DNA of 64,000 nt, taken from positions 1 through 64,000 of the forward strand of contig SADC01000174.1 in assembly GCA_004194705.1 (NCBI GenBank). The letters run 5' to 3'. This stretch comes from Ditylenchus dipsaci (lineage: Eukaryota > Nematoda > Chromadorea > Rhabditida > Anguinidae). This document shows, in pieces, positions 12,701 through 25,645 of this stretch (the first letter of the stretch is position 1; every line of letters begins with the position of its first letter). A program made the translations under genes and the position numbers. Under the pieces are notes generated by a model. The model saw only the letters and a list, made by a program, of their open reading frames with translations. It was not told where the DNA came from and did no database searches.

Positions 12701-15700
12701 GTCTATCTGATTTTATATTTGCATTTTTTTCGTTTTGTTTTGTATACTTTCCGCATTTCCAAGGGTTTTACACCAGGGCTTTCACTTTTTTTCTCTCAAA
12801 AAGGAGATTTGGGTAAAAAGGGATATTTTGACCATTTTTGAAGAAAATTGTCATTTTATCTAATGCTTGTTGCCATTTTGAAGCGAAAAAAAAAATATTG
12901 ACCAAAAACCTCAAAAATAAAAAATATTTATGGTTTCAAAAAAGAACAAATCTTCTTTAGCTCCAGTCATACTCCCGCATGTCACGGGTCAATTTTTTAA
13001 ACCCTTTTTGTTTCTATCTCGGCTCTCAGCCATCACTTCTCACCGATTTTAACAGATCTATAAGAAAATCGACCTTGCTCTACAACATAGGAATAACAGA
13101 TTTGATATAATAACGTTCACCCAGTTTCTGGGTGACCCGCAAGTCAGTGACCGTGGGTCAGGACCTGCGGGTCAGCCAAAAAATATTTTCACTATCTATA
13201 AAGTTCTTATTTTACCTCTATCGTGTAGAGCAGGGTCGATTTACTCTTAGATGTGTCACCAGAATTAAAAAATTAAAAAAAATGTGTGATCCGTGGCTTT
13301 CTGGGTGCTTGACCCGTACCCGCGGGAGTATGACTGGAGCTTTTAAAGGACGACTGAGATCCCTGTTTTATACCAATTTTTTTGCCCACAATCCTGATCG
13401 CCAGTCAACAATTAAAATCGATCATTTTGAGTACCAAATTAGGTAAGCACAAATAATGCCTGATGCTTTCGGATCAAATGCTTGGCTTGCTCTCTAGCAT
13501 AATATACCTGCATATACACAGCCATAAAACACTTGGGCCAACTTTTTTAAAACTAAACTCACATTAGTTTTGAAGTTGTTGTCAAATCTGCGTTTTTTGG
13601 ACATGACAGGCAAAGCTAACTTTTGTCGGTTGCTGAGCACTGAGTAAGACTTTCCCAATTTTTTGTTGGCACCCAAAGAGGAGCGTGCCCAGCCCTGCGC
13701 TTCGCATCGTCCTAAAATCACAAATTCTTCAAGGGAATTGGGCTGGTTTAAGTTAATAAAATTACCAAAAACTGGGGAATGTCCGAGGGTCCATGCATGC
13801 TAAATTTTCCGGCTAGTAGGGAATTTTTAGGAACAGGCAGTGAGGTGAGCACATCCAGGCGTTGATCAGTGTACATTCTAAAACAAAAGGGAAGATTAGA
13901 TGAAAAAGGGCAGGTTAGGTTGCCTGAAGTAGCGACCTTCCAGCCTCATCAACTTGTCATGAGTACCCTCTTCTATGATCTCGCCTGCTTCCAGCACTAG
14001 AATCCTGTCAGAGTTTCGCACAGTTGTCAGTCTAAATGATCCGGTTTGCATGATATATGAGATTTAGAAAGCTAGTAAAATGTTACCTGTGCGCAATAGT
14101 TATGGTCGTGACACCCCTACTGCAGCCTCTATAGCTCTCTGGACTTCACCCTCATGTTTTGTGTCCAATGCTGATGTGGCTTCATCGAAGATAATGAGTG
14201 CTGCAATTGGTTAAATAATTGAAATTTCTAGGTTTGAATATTTTTTTGAATAAGCACGTGTGCACTCAGGGAGATGACTAATCTTTAGTATTTGCAGGCT
14301 GCCACACCCCTACTCCTACCAAAATAAATCAATCAACTTTGCTGGCAAACTTATCAGAAGTAATGAACTTACATGGATTTCTGATGACAGCTCTGGCTAT
14401 AGCTACTCTTTGCTTCTGACCACCTAAAAAGACTTCTGGCTCAGCTGCACAAATTCTATCAACAATAGAAGTTTAAAAAAAGTACCAGACAACTGGACTC
14501 CTCTGTCACCAACTCTGGTTCTCATGCCTCAGGCAGGGCAGATATGAACTGAAAATGTAAAGCACTCAGAGACACATGACTAAAGATGAATGATTTGCTT
14601 ACATGCCAAGCTTCAGCCCTCCTCGCTGCATCATTGACCTGTTAAAATGGATTTATTATTTGTAGGAAAAGGCAAAAGAAAGTTGATTACATCGCCTTGA
14701 GTAGCTTCTAACTGGCCTAAATGATTTTTTTTAAAATAATCTGGCTGGCCATTATTCTTCATTTTCCCTCAGCTTTCTCATTGTGTCTTTAATTTTTTGA
14801 CTGGGCATCAATTTTTAAATTAACCTCGTGGTTTTATGAAAATTGACATGTTTTAGTAAGCTATAAACCTCATATCTCCGTTTATATAGCGTAATTTGGA
14901 AAATAAATGACAAAAATCGAAGTCCTTGCAACTTTTTAGACCAGATTGATAAAAAAACAACTGATGAAGCCCGAAAATTTTTTTAATCTGGAATAAAAAA
15001 GTGTCGAATCCTACGCGGGAACGAACTTTTTGAGGTGTCATTAAAAAACAGCAGAAAAATAAAGTCAAATTCAAAATGCCGCATGACAGAACGCCAACCT
15101 CGATTTTGCCTTTTGACGTGTTTGACACGCCGTGGGGTGTCTACAGAATTCCAGAGGCTTTCTTTTGCCCATAACTTTTTTTCAGCCTGTATTCTGAAAA
15201 CCTGTATTCACTCAGCCACCGATACGAATGTTCGTGGTATATGCCCTAGCATGATTTTTTTAAAGTCGATTTGTCAAGGGGATGGCAGTTAGTGTCAAAC
15301 TGTAATTTGTGACCAGATGGCTCCGGCCCAGACCACAGTGGGACCAAAGGAAAATCGTGTTCATCGCAAGCTTACTTTCAATGATATTTTTTTGCATGTG
15401 TCATTTTTCAGATTTTTTAGATTTTATTTCTGGGCACCGTAGGTAAGGCAAAAGACAGCCTCCAAAGTTTTCTGAACGCTCTTTACAATGCATCCTCTAA
15501 TCAGGTCGACTGTAATAGAAAAAACATGTCAAACTCACCATATCGAATGTTGTCAGCTATCGTGCCGTCAAAAAGCACAGGTTCTTGACTGACCAACCCG
15601 ATTTGTGCTCTCACATCATCCGGATTCATCTGTTTTAAATCCTCCTCATCCATCTCTATCTGAAACCAGGCTACTTGAATTACTTTGGCTAAACATCGAA

Positions 15701-18700
15701 AATTCACCGTGCCACAAGATGGATCATAAAACCTGAGAATCAGGGCAGTTAGAGTGGACTTGCCAGAACCACTGGAGCCAACTATAGCCAGATGTTCACC
15801 TGCAGCTATATCAAAACTGACCCCTCGGAGCACCTAAACCTGGCTTTAGAAAGTTGTAATGCGGAAAAGGAGGATTCAAAACCTCAACATCCGGCTGAAA
15901 TATTGAAAAATGTGAAATAGAGGTGAAGTGATTTGAAAAAGGTTACCGACTAGGGTAGGAAATTTAACATTTTTAAACGAAATAGCTCCATTTCCAGCTG
16001 GTTTAGGCTTTTCCTTTTCTTGGTCTTTCAAACTATGCTTTTTCTGAAATTGTGGTTGAATTGAATACTGACGAAGAGATTTTGTTAAAAAAATTACCTT
16101 TACATTTAAGTCAGTCTCAATCATGGGAGATTCATTGAGTATGGATTGCATTTCATGGGCGTTTTGTCGGGCTAAATCTGTCAGTTAGATTTTATGAAAG
16201 CTAATAATGGCTGATTTTGAGCCACTTAAATAAGGGTTAATGGTGCATGCAGGCTAACCGAGGGCTGAAATAGGAAAGAAAGAGAAGATACCGGAGGCCA
16301 CAGCAACAAAGATGACAGCGAAGAAAGATAAGGGAACCAGTAATTTCAACCGAGGGCTTTAGGAATCTAAACGTCAAATTTGGGTGCGTTGACGTTAGGT
16401 ACCTTTTGTCCATTTTGTCCCGAATCTCTTTTTCTATAAAACCTCAGAAAAAAGCACCCAAATATTAGTCCCAGATTACCCCGGAAAAAGTGCGTTTATA
16501 CCCCAGAAATTGATTAAGAGGGGGGGGGCGTTTATATTGTTGCCTATTGTCGAAAGTTCAGGCCCCCCCCTAAGGTATTTTAATCCATTTTTAGTGAGTT
16601 TATTGACTTCTAGGGCCATAAATAATCAAGCAGTCGATTGCAATTATTTTCAGCACTGCTTTGCTGCCAGCAACTGCCTCAATTTAACTATTTTGAGCAA
16701 ATGACCACCACAATTAAAAAAACCAGTCCAAATGATGCGTACTTATATTTATATAGCCTGAGCCTCTACCAATTTTATTTATTTTTCAATGCGTTTAGTG
16801 ACTTTCAAGTAGGGTTGGCGGTTCGGGTACCCGTTTTCGGGTAATTGGAACCGAAACCCGGTTTTTTTTTCGGATTTCTGGTATCGGTTCGAGTACCTGA
16901 GGCGTTTAAACCATATTCACAGTTAACCAAAAAAGGACTAACCCCATTAAAAATTTTACATATCTTCCATTTTTGAGAAAAATGCAAAAGTTTTTCACAA
17001 AGTCAGAAAGCTTTTAGTACCCAGAAATTACTCATTTTTCCAATTCTTGTGAAATCGAACTTCAATTTTCAAATATGACTTTACAACTAGCGGTACCTTA
17101 TTTTGCAGCTCTTTTTGCAGTTTTGCAGTTTTTGGTCACAAATTTATTATTTTCATTTTTCGGATCATAATTTAGCGAATTTAGTCTCAGTTTGTAGCTT
17201 TGACATTGAATGTGGTAATCAAAACTAAACATTTTGAAAAACAGATACAAATAAGCTCAGAACAGTGTTTTCAAGCAATATTTTTTTTGAATTTCAAAAA
17301 AATCCATAGGGGGGACCAAGGCAATTTTTGGTACTCTGTAGGTACCAGTGCGCATAAACGGGTTAAGTACCAGTTTGATGTTATCAGATGCAGTTTTTCG
17401 TTTAGATTCTGAAACTGCAGTCAAATGTTTTCCCCACACCGGCTCGGCCACGGGAAAACTGCATTTTTTGAGAAAAAAGGCACACATCAAAACATGTGAT
17501 TTTGATTTAAGTTAGCCAGAAGTCCAGAATTTCGACACAATATAGTAATTTTTCACAGCCTTCTTGTAGAGCTTCTTAAGCCGAGCAGGACGAGCCCAAG
17601 TACGCATATGAGCATACACAAAACAGACCACTATTACCTATTTTAAGAAAATATGTTTTTTCGGTGGTCGAAAAAATGACTTCACTATACTCGAAAACCA
17701 AGGGAATTTTTTGAAACACCCTCCGTTTTTGGACAAGAAATTTGGTAAGCTTCTGAGAAAATATTGCTATTTTTTAACTTTCAAATGTTCAGGCAAAGAT
17801 ATCCAGACGATAACTAGAACAAAATTAACATTTTCGGTTGGAAATTAGAGGCCATCAGCGGGTGATCAAATCTTTAATGTGCAACTAATATTTAACTCAC
17901 CTGCCGAAACTCCGTTCATATGAAAACCAATACTGATGGAAGTAACACACATGTACAGCATGTTGATGGCTAGCTATAATAAATGTTGATAAACTCAATA
18001 TGGAGTTCATAATGCTAGTAAATACTTACAGCAGCCAGACGTCCAGGGTTGTCGTCGCCCACCCTCCACATTCCATAGCACAGAGCAGCAGTGAAAATGA
18101 GCTCAGTGAAGAGTACTTGAGCCAAAGCATCGTAGACAGAGGATGCTCTCACCTTTCTTCAGTCATTTTGTTATGCTCATTCGACAGTCTCTCGTATCTA
18201 CAAAATGATGGTTTAGAAAATTAAAGTTAAGGTTCATCTCGGCTAAAGTCTATCCTGCCTAAATTTTGGTATAGATAAGGGCTGTGAAGCTCAACTAGAC
18301 CTTACCTTACCTTTTGTTAACTGAATCGCATTTTTCGAGAGATGAGCAAAAGGCGACTACCGTATTCACTCTCTACCCTCTAAAACTCCCCACCCCTCGT
18401 TTTTTTAACTAGGATTTCAGAGTTAGTGCCATTTTCGATAATCAATTTCAAGATTTTTTAGGGGTTGAAAAATAACTTCGAATACGGTATACACTTTGAT
18501 CAATCAGAATTCAATCATGATTCTTTTTATAAACCACTCAAGTGGCTTATTTTTCAACCTCTCAAGAGTCAGAAAATTTCGAGTTCGATCTCTACATTTT
18601 AGGTGCTCAAATTCCAGGGTGGCAGATTTTCAAAGAGCAATACTTTTGTTCTCAAATTCACTTTTTTCTCTTTCAAATTTTTTAGCCAAAAACAAAGTAG

Positions 18701-21700
18701 GGACCAAGCGCTTGAATTTTTTTCTCCATAACCGCCTAATAATTTTTCTTGATGTTTCCAAGGAACTTGTTCGGTCTGGGGCGAATTTCTTTATTGGCTA
18801 TGAATATTAGTCCCAGACCCCGGAAAAAGTGCGTAAGACATTTTCTAGTCCCTGCTAACATAGCGTATTTCCTCTAATAAGCGCCCCGGGGCGCTTATTT
18901 TTCAAACCCTCAAAAATCGGAAAATTTGGAATTCGATTTCGAGATTTTTGGGTGCTCAACCAAAATCTAAAAAGTGGAATCGGTAGAGCTCGTGGGAGTT
19001 AAGAAAACGTATGAAACAGCTTTGCAAAATATTGCTTCTACACTGAGATCCAGACCCTCAAAGTCGAGGGGGGGGGGCGCTTATTAGAGCGGGGGCGCTT
19101 ATTAGACGAAATACGGTATGCTGGCTTACTCTGAACATAAGTCCTAAGCCTAAAACAAAGGCGAATAAAAGTTTGTAATTTAGAGAAAGTCAGATTTTTT
19201 GGGCCACCAACCAAACAAGTGCCACTTCTAAAATATTTTGAGCATTTTTGACAAAAAAAAATTTTCAAAAATTTTTGCCTTAAGATAGCCTTAGATGCTA
19301 CTCGAAAAACACAGCTGTTTTAAAGACTTACTTGACAATGGTCTGCTTCTGTGCCGCAAAGGCAATAACTGTTCTGATGCAGCTAAATGTCTCGTGCACC
19401 AAATTAGTTATCTTCACTTGTAATTTCAATTCATCGTTCATAGTTTTGCAAAACCACTGAAATGTTATTTTCAATTGTTTTCCTAGTATACTATCACAAA
19501 TTGCACTTTGCTGAAAATCAGCCGGGTTCCTATAAGCAAAGGTAGAGCTGTCAACATCACCTAAATTAGCATTGATATTGAACTCGAAAAGTTCAAATTA
19601 AGTAAACCACCAACCAAAGTGACGTCCCATTGAATGTAAAAGCACACACAGATGGTCACCGCCAAGTAGCAAAATATGAAAATAGCCATGGGAAAGTGGT
19701 CAGCAATGCCTTGGTAAATGGAATCTGCTTGGCTGAAATTGCATTTGCAGTCAGGGCCACTACCTCGATTTTTTGAAGGGGTTGTGATATAAGGGACGGG
19801 TTTATCTGCCTAGATCGAACCAAATGCTCTAAATCCGATTTTTGCAGAAGCTTTTGTCATTTGGCCATGGATGCCCGGGCAAATGACAGATTTTTTTAAA
19901 ACGTACTATTTTCAAATTTAAGTGAATACGTTACAGTATTTATGGACACCTGCTCTATTACGATTTCTAGTTTGATAATTTCCTGCTGTCGAGTCAGATA
20001 CCCGTTTTTGGATGATTGGACATGTAATCCGAGAAATGCTGGATTTCTAGTATACATTGACTAATCGGCAGTCTTTCAGATAATAACGTCTTTTTCAAAT
20101 CTCACGTTGACGTGACATAATTTTTTTGGCTGTTACTTAAATGCAGCACCTAATCGCTGAAATCCAGCTCCTAATTAATCATTTCCAGCACCTTTTCTAA
20201 GTCTTAGTCAAAATACTGAAATCCAACACTTGATTTCTAAAAATCACCACCTAATTGCTTATTTTCGACTATCAAAGGCTAAAAATCACCATTTTCCGTA
20301 TTTTTTTATCGGAAATTCACCGTGAGGTCAAAAATGATGGAAAGAATCAATAAAATACACCAATATTCTAATTTTTCACACAAAATTAGCCATTAGTAAG
20401 CAAAAATAAAAAATTATGTCCTGAATTTCACTATTTCCATAAACATCAAAATTAGCGAAAAATTTCAAAGTTGAGGGTGAAAGGCTGTCGGATTCGACAC
20501 AGATTGGTTGGGGAAGAAATTTATATGATTACAGGTGGAGTCGAGCTTTAACATGTATGCTAGGGCAGGACTCCGACGATTCGAAATAATCGACTGGGTT
20601 CTATTCTAATGTATACCATCGACATTCACTCTTACTACAAAATAGTAACCAAAACTAACTCATGCAGCATGCTGGCCACCTGCCCGGAGTGCCTAGATTC
20701 CAGCCATGCCACGTCCATGTGTAGCAACTTGCGAATATAGGCTTTTTTGGCTCGAAACACTTGGCGAATGCCCGAAAACTCCCAGGCCAATCTCTAAAAT
20801 GGGTAAATGAAGCTATATATAAAAAGGTCGTGAGATGTCGTTATACCTGAATAAAAGCAGCCACAAAGGTGGCACAAGACAGAGACAACATGGAAATGAA
20901 GACTGGATTGGCACTGTCCTCAAACCTACGATCCACTTGGCTCTGTCTATTGGCGAACAAGGCATCTATGGTGGCATTGTCTGTGTCCAAGCCAAGGTCG
21001 GCCATTCTCTCCAGCTCTTGGGTTCGGTTTTGTTTGACCGTCTGCAAAAAATCTGTTTTATGCAGGGCTCAGATGTGCTTATTTACAAGATTTGTCCTTA
21101 TTTTGGGATTACAAATCTTATTTTAGTTTGAAATTCTTAGTCAAAATCTTATTTTTTGGCAGCAAAAAGGGCGATAAGCAAATTTGGAGAAAATACCAAA
21201 AATATCCTTATTTTGAGCAAACGTCCTTATTTTTGCAAAAAGAAATCTGGGAGCCTTGTTTATAAGTCAAAGATTCAGGAAAATCATTGATCACCCGTCC
21301 ATACAGTCAAACCTCGATTTAGTGGCCCTCTAAGGGGGGCCAATATATCGAGGTTTGGCTTTTTTAAATGGCGAAACTATTTAGTTATTAAAAAAGAATC
21401 GGTAAAATCGGAATCCTTACGTTTTTCGACAGAGACTTTCAATAGGGTTTAAAACACTTCCCATTAATTAAGGTTACTTTTGGAGCTGCCTGATTTGGCT
21501 TGGTAAAAGTGGCAATTAAAATGTCAAATCGCACCTCTCTTTCAATGGCAAAAGACACAAAATCGCCCATAACCAGCCAGACAAAAGGAGGTAGTACAGC
21601 TTGGATTAGTGCAAATAACATTCCAACACACATCAACTAAATAAATTTTGAAGCAAAGTCACAAAATTATTGGCACTTACCTGGTAGTCCACCCCATCTG

Positions 21701-21800
21701 CAAACCTGTAAAGAGTGGACAACCCACCTGTGGTCTTAACTTTGGGTTTGACTGGCACAACCACCTCTTGAGTGGTCGACTTTTTGGTTTCACTTGACAT
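6733..21800 (-). CDS. ABCB / P-glycoprotein full transporter
   Basis: This is an ATP-driven efflux pump of the plasma membrane with layout TMD1-NBD1-TMD2-NBD2. The start ATG is at 21800 (MSSETKKS). The last codons read EMNQLEI, with the stop at 6733. Exons include 21800-21681, 21636-~21454, 21041-20847, 20793-20660, 19732-19615, 19560-19507, 19456-19332, 18197-18030, 17973-17901, 16171-16098, 16043-15947, 15894-15883 (12 nt), 15833-15708, 15659-15539, 14716-14691, 14638-14603, 14548-14486, 14423-14373, 14200-14087, 14031-13937, 13877-13766 and 13711-13563 for the first half. The second half runs 11983-11936, 11889-11822, 11768-11684, 11634-11529, 10698-10667, 10542-10429, 10374-10342, 10296-10177, 10133-10072, ~10006-9910, ~8856-8815, 8560-8444, 8390-8311, 8258-8144, 8087-7919, 7299-7263, 7210-7064, 7023-6972, 6928-6854 and 6797-6733. 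NBD1 shows Walker [11 protein letters not shown]-loop [10 protein letters not shown], signature LSGGQKQR, Walker [13 protein letters not shown] and H-loop IAHR. NBD2 shows [39 protein letters not shown] and VAHRLSS. Nematode P-glycoproteins export lipophilic toxins and drugs; the substrate here is unknown. At least six exons or joints are one base out of frame (see findings). TM11-12 exons near 8600-8760 are incompletely resolved. Confidence 0.93.
7368..7515. repeat. Small foldback in an ABC transporter intron
   Basis: The arms read 'agtagtgtgcgccaaatca' and the complementary 'tgatttggcgcacactact'. It fills most of the intron between the exons at 7299 and 7919. Confidence 0.6.
9449..9660. repeat. 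Foldback element rich in GGAAAGTGGAAA
   Basis: The ends are 'cccactaattgaagaatgg' and 'cttcaattagtggg'. The interior is a repetitive purine/pyrimidine palindrome built from GGAAAATGGAAAGTGG units with two GTGAGACA motifs. It lies in a long ABC transporter intron. Confidence 0.65.
10910..11290. repeat. Foldback element (ACACCGTCAAA..ends)
   Basis: The arms at about 10910-11060 and 11140-11290 are inverted copies. They carry 'accgtcaaaatcattaaatc' at the outer ends and 'gcatgtagccctgaatctct' near the centre. Related arms occur at 27715-28170, 50780-50900 and 55730-56190. Confidence 0.75.
12270..12370 (-). repeat. tRNA-derived SINE head or tRNA pseudogene
   Basis: On the minus strand a 'tagcgcggttggttgg' A-box-like segment is followed by 'tccggctcgta' and a degenerate B-box-like 'ggttcccatgcgc'. 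The spacing is roughly tRNA-like. The B box departs from consensus and no clean cloverleaf forms, so this is not called a tRNA gene. Confidence 0.35.
12955..13348. repeat. Foldback with repeated ACCCGYGGGT core words
   Basis: The outer arms 'agctccagtcatactcccgc' and 'gcgggagtatgactggagct' are complementary. The inside holds repeated 'gtgggtcaggacctgcgggtc' and 'gacccgtacccgcggg' phrases. It lies in the long intron joining the two halves of the ABC transporter. Confidence 0.65.
18360..18490. mobile_element. Diverged CCGTATTT-type MITE
   Basis: It starts 'taccgtattcactctctacc' and ends 'cttcgaatacggtatac'. It is intronic in the ABC transporter. Confidence 0.55.
18862..19120. mobile_element. 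CCGTATTT-ended MITE
   Basis: It starts 'gcgtatttcctctaataagc' and ends 'cttattagacgaaatacggt', with internal GGGGCGCTTATT repeats. It is intronic in the ABC transporter. Confidence 0.75.
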
Positions 21801-21959
21801 TTTGAGACTGGATACAGTTGTGATGGTTGACAAAATTAAATTTTGAGTAGTTGATGATTACATTTCAGTGTTGGAATTGTGAGAATAGTTCTAAAAGTTG
21901 GTTTTTGTAAATTTGGACACTCTGACGTGAAATTCTCGGTTACACAGTTAAAATACCAA

Positions 21960-22292
21960 TACAGTCAACCCCCGCTATAGTGACACCCTAGGCCGTTCCC
22001 AACAAATAAAAACACCCTCAATATAGTGACACATGTCAAGTTTTGTTCATTAAAAGTTTTAACTTTAAGTGAAATTTCTTTAAAAACAAATTTTAAGCTC
22101 TCGGTCAATTGCTTCCATATTAATTACGGGGTTTTTATTTGTTTTCGTAAATTAAATCGACAGGCGACTGTATTACCATATGCTAAACCCTCGACATAGT
22201 GACGCCTTTCAAGAATTTTTTTGAAAACCCTCGCTACAGTGACACCCCAAGGACGGTCCCGAGGGGTGTCACTATAGCGGGGGTTGACTGTA
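21960..22292. mobile_element. pogo/Tigger-like MITE
   Basis: The TA-flanked ends read 'tacagtcaacccccgctata' and 'tatagcgggggttgactgta'. The TA border and CAGTCRAC-type terminus resemble pogo-class elements of the Tc1/mariner superfamily. No transposase is seen. The interior is nearly identical to that of the element at 28876-29396. Confidence 0.75.
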
Positions 22293-22667
22293 CCATAAAA
22301 AATCGTGGAATTTTATATTTTTACCTTTTTGTGGGCTATTATGAATTTTTGTTGTATATTTGGATCTCCTCTTTTTCATAATAAGGTATGAGCTGGTTTA
22401 ATGTAATTTAAAGGGCCATGTCTGTCATCTATAGCAATATTTTGAAAGGCGGATACCAAGTGAATTCAATAAGTTGCTGAATTAGCGCTAATTGTTTAGG
22501 TTTTTTATTTCTCGCTAATTCACCAACTCTAGAATTTCAACAAGAATTATACTGACACGATTTTGTAGGAGTTGAGGAAAAAAATTTGCCTACAGTGGGA
22601 ACCAAACTGAATACTAATTTTCACCGACCTACGCTCCTCCACCAAACTACCTAGATTTTTTTGTTAC

Positions 22668-23092
22668 TAAAGCCCCGTTTCTAATGACTGAGAGTAAATC
22701 TCATGTTTTTTAACGCGGGAAGGCCTGTAAACTTTTTTGCATGAAGTTTTTTTTTTGTGTGGGTGTCATTTTTTAGCTAAGATACAGGGCTACACGATGA
22801 TATTTTTTCCAGCGACAAATATCTGAAAATTTTTGATAACAATGCGTTGACTATCACTCTGCCTTTCAGTCATTACAGTTAATTGCAGAGTGAGAATATC
22901 ACATTTTTATAAAAAAAATTTTAAGAGATAAGTGGCTAGAAAAAAATTTCATTCGGTAGCCCTGGGTAGCTCTCCAAATGTGACCAAAGGAACGAAAAAT
23001 TCAATGACGAAAAAAAAATTACACCCCTTCCCGCGTTAAAAACATGCGATTTACTCTCGGTCATTGGATACCAGGCTTTAGTAACAAGGATT
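22668..23092. repeat. Foldback element with TTACTAAAGCC ends
   Basis: The outer ends are 'ttactaaagccccgtttcta' and 'taccaggctttagtaa'. The inner arms carry 'gggaaggcctgt' or 'acaccccttcccgcg' and the recurring 'gtagccctg' word. Confidence 0.7.
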
Positions 23093-24624
23093 GTACTCAA
23101 CTGATTTGAATTTTAAAACTACTTGCCCTTCGAAAAATCTGCTCGAGTGAAGGGCATGGCCTTTTTGCATTACCTAAAAAATATTCAACAAATAACACAA
23201 GGTGTTAATTTCCCTAGATATTTCAAAATTTTTCGGTTTCAAGTTTTTTAGCTTTTGTCAAGGGTCTTAATTTATATTTTATCGGCAAAAATATAGGTAC
23301 GAGGTGCGAGTTCCGTTTCTAAAATCTTATTTTTTATATCAGATAGTAGAAAAGTTTATTGTATCTAGTAGCAGACCTTAAAATGATTATAAAAAAATCA
23401 GATCAGTAAAACTACAAAATCTGGCTGAGTTTACGGCACCTGAAACGTCCCACACCTCGATCTCGCACCTCTATTATCTACCGAATAAAACAAGATGCTG
23501 AGCTAAATAAATTCATTTTCGGACCAGCCTGAGAAAAAAAAACTATACTTATTTTCAAAGAGTCGCAGAAATAAAGTTATTTTAAGGCATTACAATTTAG
23601 TTTTAATGGCTGATTTTAAGATTCTGAGATTTAAGCTTTCATGAAAAAATACTTCACGATGAGCCGTTGTAATATTCAGATATCTCTGTGTTGAGAAATT
23701 CGATTAAAGCCTGACAATAATTTTTATTTCCGGGTAGTTGTTGTCAGATCCCGCTTGGAAATGGCTCATTGTCTAGGTATTTTTACAGTACTAATCGAAA
23801 TAATTGATAAGGAAGATCAGGTGCACCCATTCCAGCAATAAAGTGTGGTAGTAAACCAGCTGATTTAGGAGAAAACTAATTTAAAATTTATTTCACTACA
23901 AAGAGCCTAAAATAAAATTTTAGTAAACACCGTACATAAAATAACTTCAGACATTATAGCTATTTACAATACTTAAATGGCCCACCCTACTTTTAGGAGG
24001 AGGGGGGGGGGAGTTGGTACATTTACGGCTTCTTTTCAACATTACTTTTTACCTTCACCAACTACCTTCAGAAGCATAGTTGCACAAGCGCCGGCTCGGC
24101 GCCGCATAATTTTTGTCCCGAAGAGGGGGCCGGCGCCAATAATTTTGTTCAGTCGGCGGTGGCGCCGATTTTCTTAAAAAATTGGATTTGTGCTTTTTTC
24201 ACATATGAATTTGAAAAATTCAAAGTTTTTCTATAAGAATTTTTATTACTTTTTCAATAGTATAATTTGTTCAACGAGACTAAAATGTGTCGATTAATTA
24301 GATCATTGTCAAATATGTTTAGTGATTTTAATCATTTTACCGGTTTTAAATTTTACCGCCGCCGAACCGGCACCGGTTTGGCGCCGCACAAATTTCAGCC
24401 TGAAGAGGGCGCCGGCGCCGATTTTTTTGGCCGTGAAACTATGTTCAGAAGACAATATTGGGCGCCTATTACTCCTCGTATTTTTCTCGATATGCCTCAA
24501 AACGAATCAGTCAACCAACAAAACCAGTACTATTTGGTCATTTTCTTCCAAAGTGTGATTTTAACCAGCGCTTATTGATTTTTGAGCACTAGAAGCACAG
24601 ATTTTCATGTGAAATATTGAAAGC

Positions 24625-25645
24625 AGGACGTCGAAGAGCGAATATTTTGAACACTCAGGTTCGATTCCGAGTAGGTGTATAACCTATTTTTTACTCACCA
24701 TTCTAGTAAGTTTTAATAACTACTGGGGCCAAAAAGTGTCGAGCAATCGATTGCAATCACTTACAGCACTGATCTAATGTCACCAACTGCCCCAGTTCCG
24801 ACATTTCATGCAAATGACCATGGAAATATAGGAAAAACAGCCAAAATGATGCATACTTAGTTTCATATCACCTCAACCTCTACCAATTTTATTTACTTCT
24901 AAGCAAGTTTAGTAATTTTCGATATTCAGAATTTCATAAGGAACCAGATAGAAAATTTTTCACACCGCAATCACTTCAGAAAAACGTATAGCTAGCGAAA
25001 ATTTTACAAAAAATGGGTAGAGTATTTTTGAGGGCTAGGATTTCGGTATTATTTTGGCACGGAAGTTTTTTTTGCAATTTTAATTTTCATTATCATATAC
25101 AGCCATATACTGAAAACGAGGCCAAGAAGATGAGCTACATTTTGAGTATAAGGTTGTAAATTATCATGTGAATTAAAATTGCGAAAAAAAACGCCAGTTC
25201 CAAAATAATACCGAAAATTTCTGGGACAGCCTCGGATAGGATTACATATAATTAGACATTGCTGAATGTTTTTTAAATTTTAGCTCTTAGTACATATTGC
25301 TTTTTTCGTCTGCATGATAGCTCAAATGAAAGTCGAGAATGTTGGCTACATTTTGGTATATGAAGCGTGTGACTTGTAAAAAAAGTCCGAAAATATCAAT
25401 CAAAGCAGTCAGAGAAAAACCCCCAAAACGATCTATTTTCGAAAATTTGGCGTATTTTAGCCTGGATACAAGCTTCATATTTTGTGAAATCAACCTTTGA
25501 TGTTTTTGTTAGATAGCCAGGAGTAAGAGGATAATTTTGAGAACAAACTTGTAATTAAAGAAAATCAAAAAAGGGTGTGCATCTACTGGGAATCGAACCT
25601 GAAAGTTCAAAAATTCGCATTATGATTTGCACCTCCGCCTTTTTA
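24625..25645. repeat. ~1-kb inverted repeat with tRNA-like B boxes at its ends
   Basis: The left end carries 'cactcaggttcgattccgag'. The right end carries the related complement 'gggaatcgaacctgaaagtt', followed by 'aaaattcgcat' matching the left 'gcgaatattttga'. A second inverted repeat lies inside (about 25000-25230). Confidence 0.5.

Noticed and set aside
24060..24430. GGCGCC-rich stretches as a CpG-island promoter
   Set aside because: The same GGCGCCGGCGCCG words recur at 34750-34860 and 52780-52900, so they look like a dispersed repeat; no gene starts nearby.
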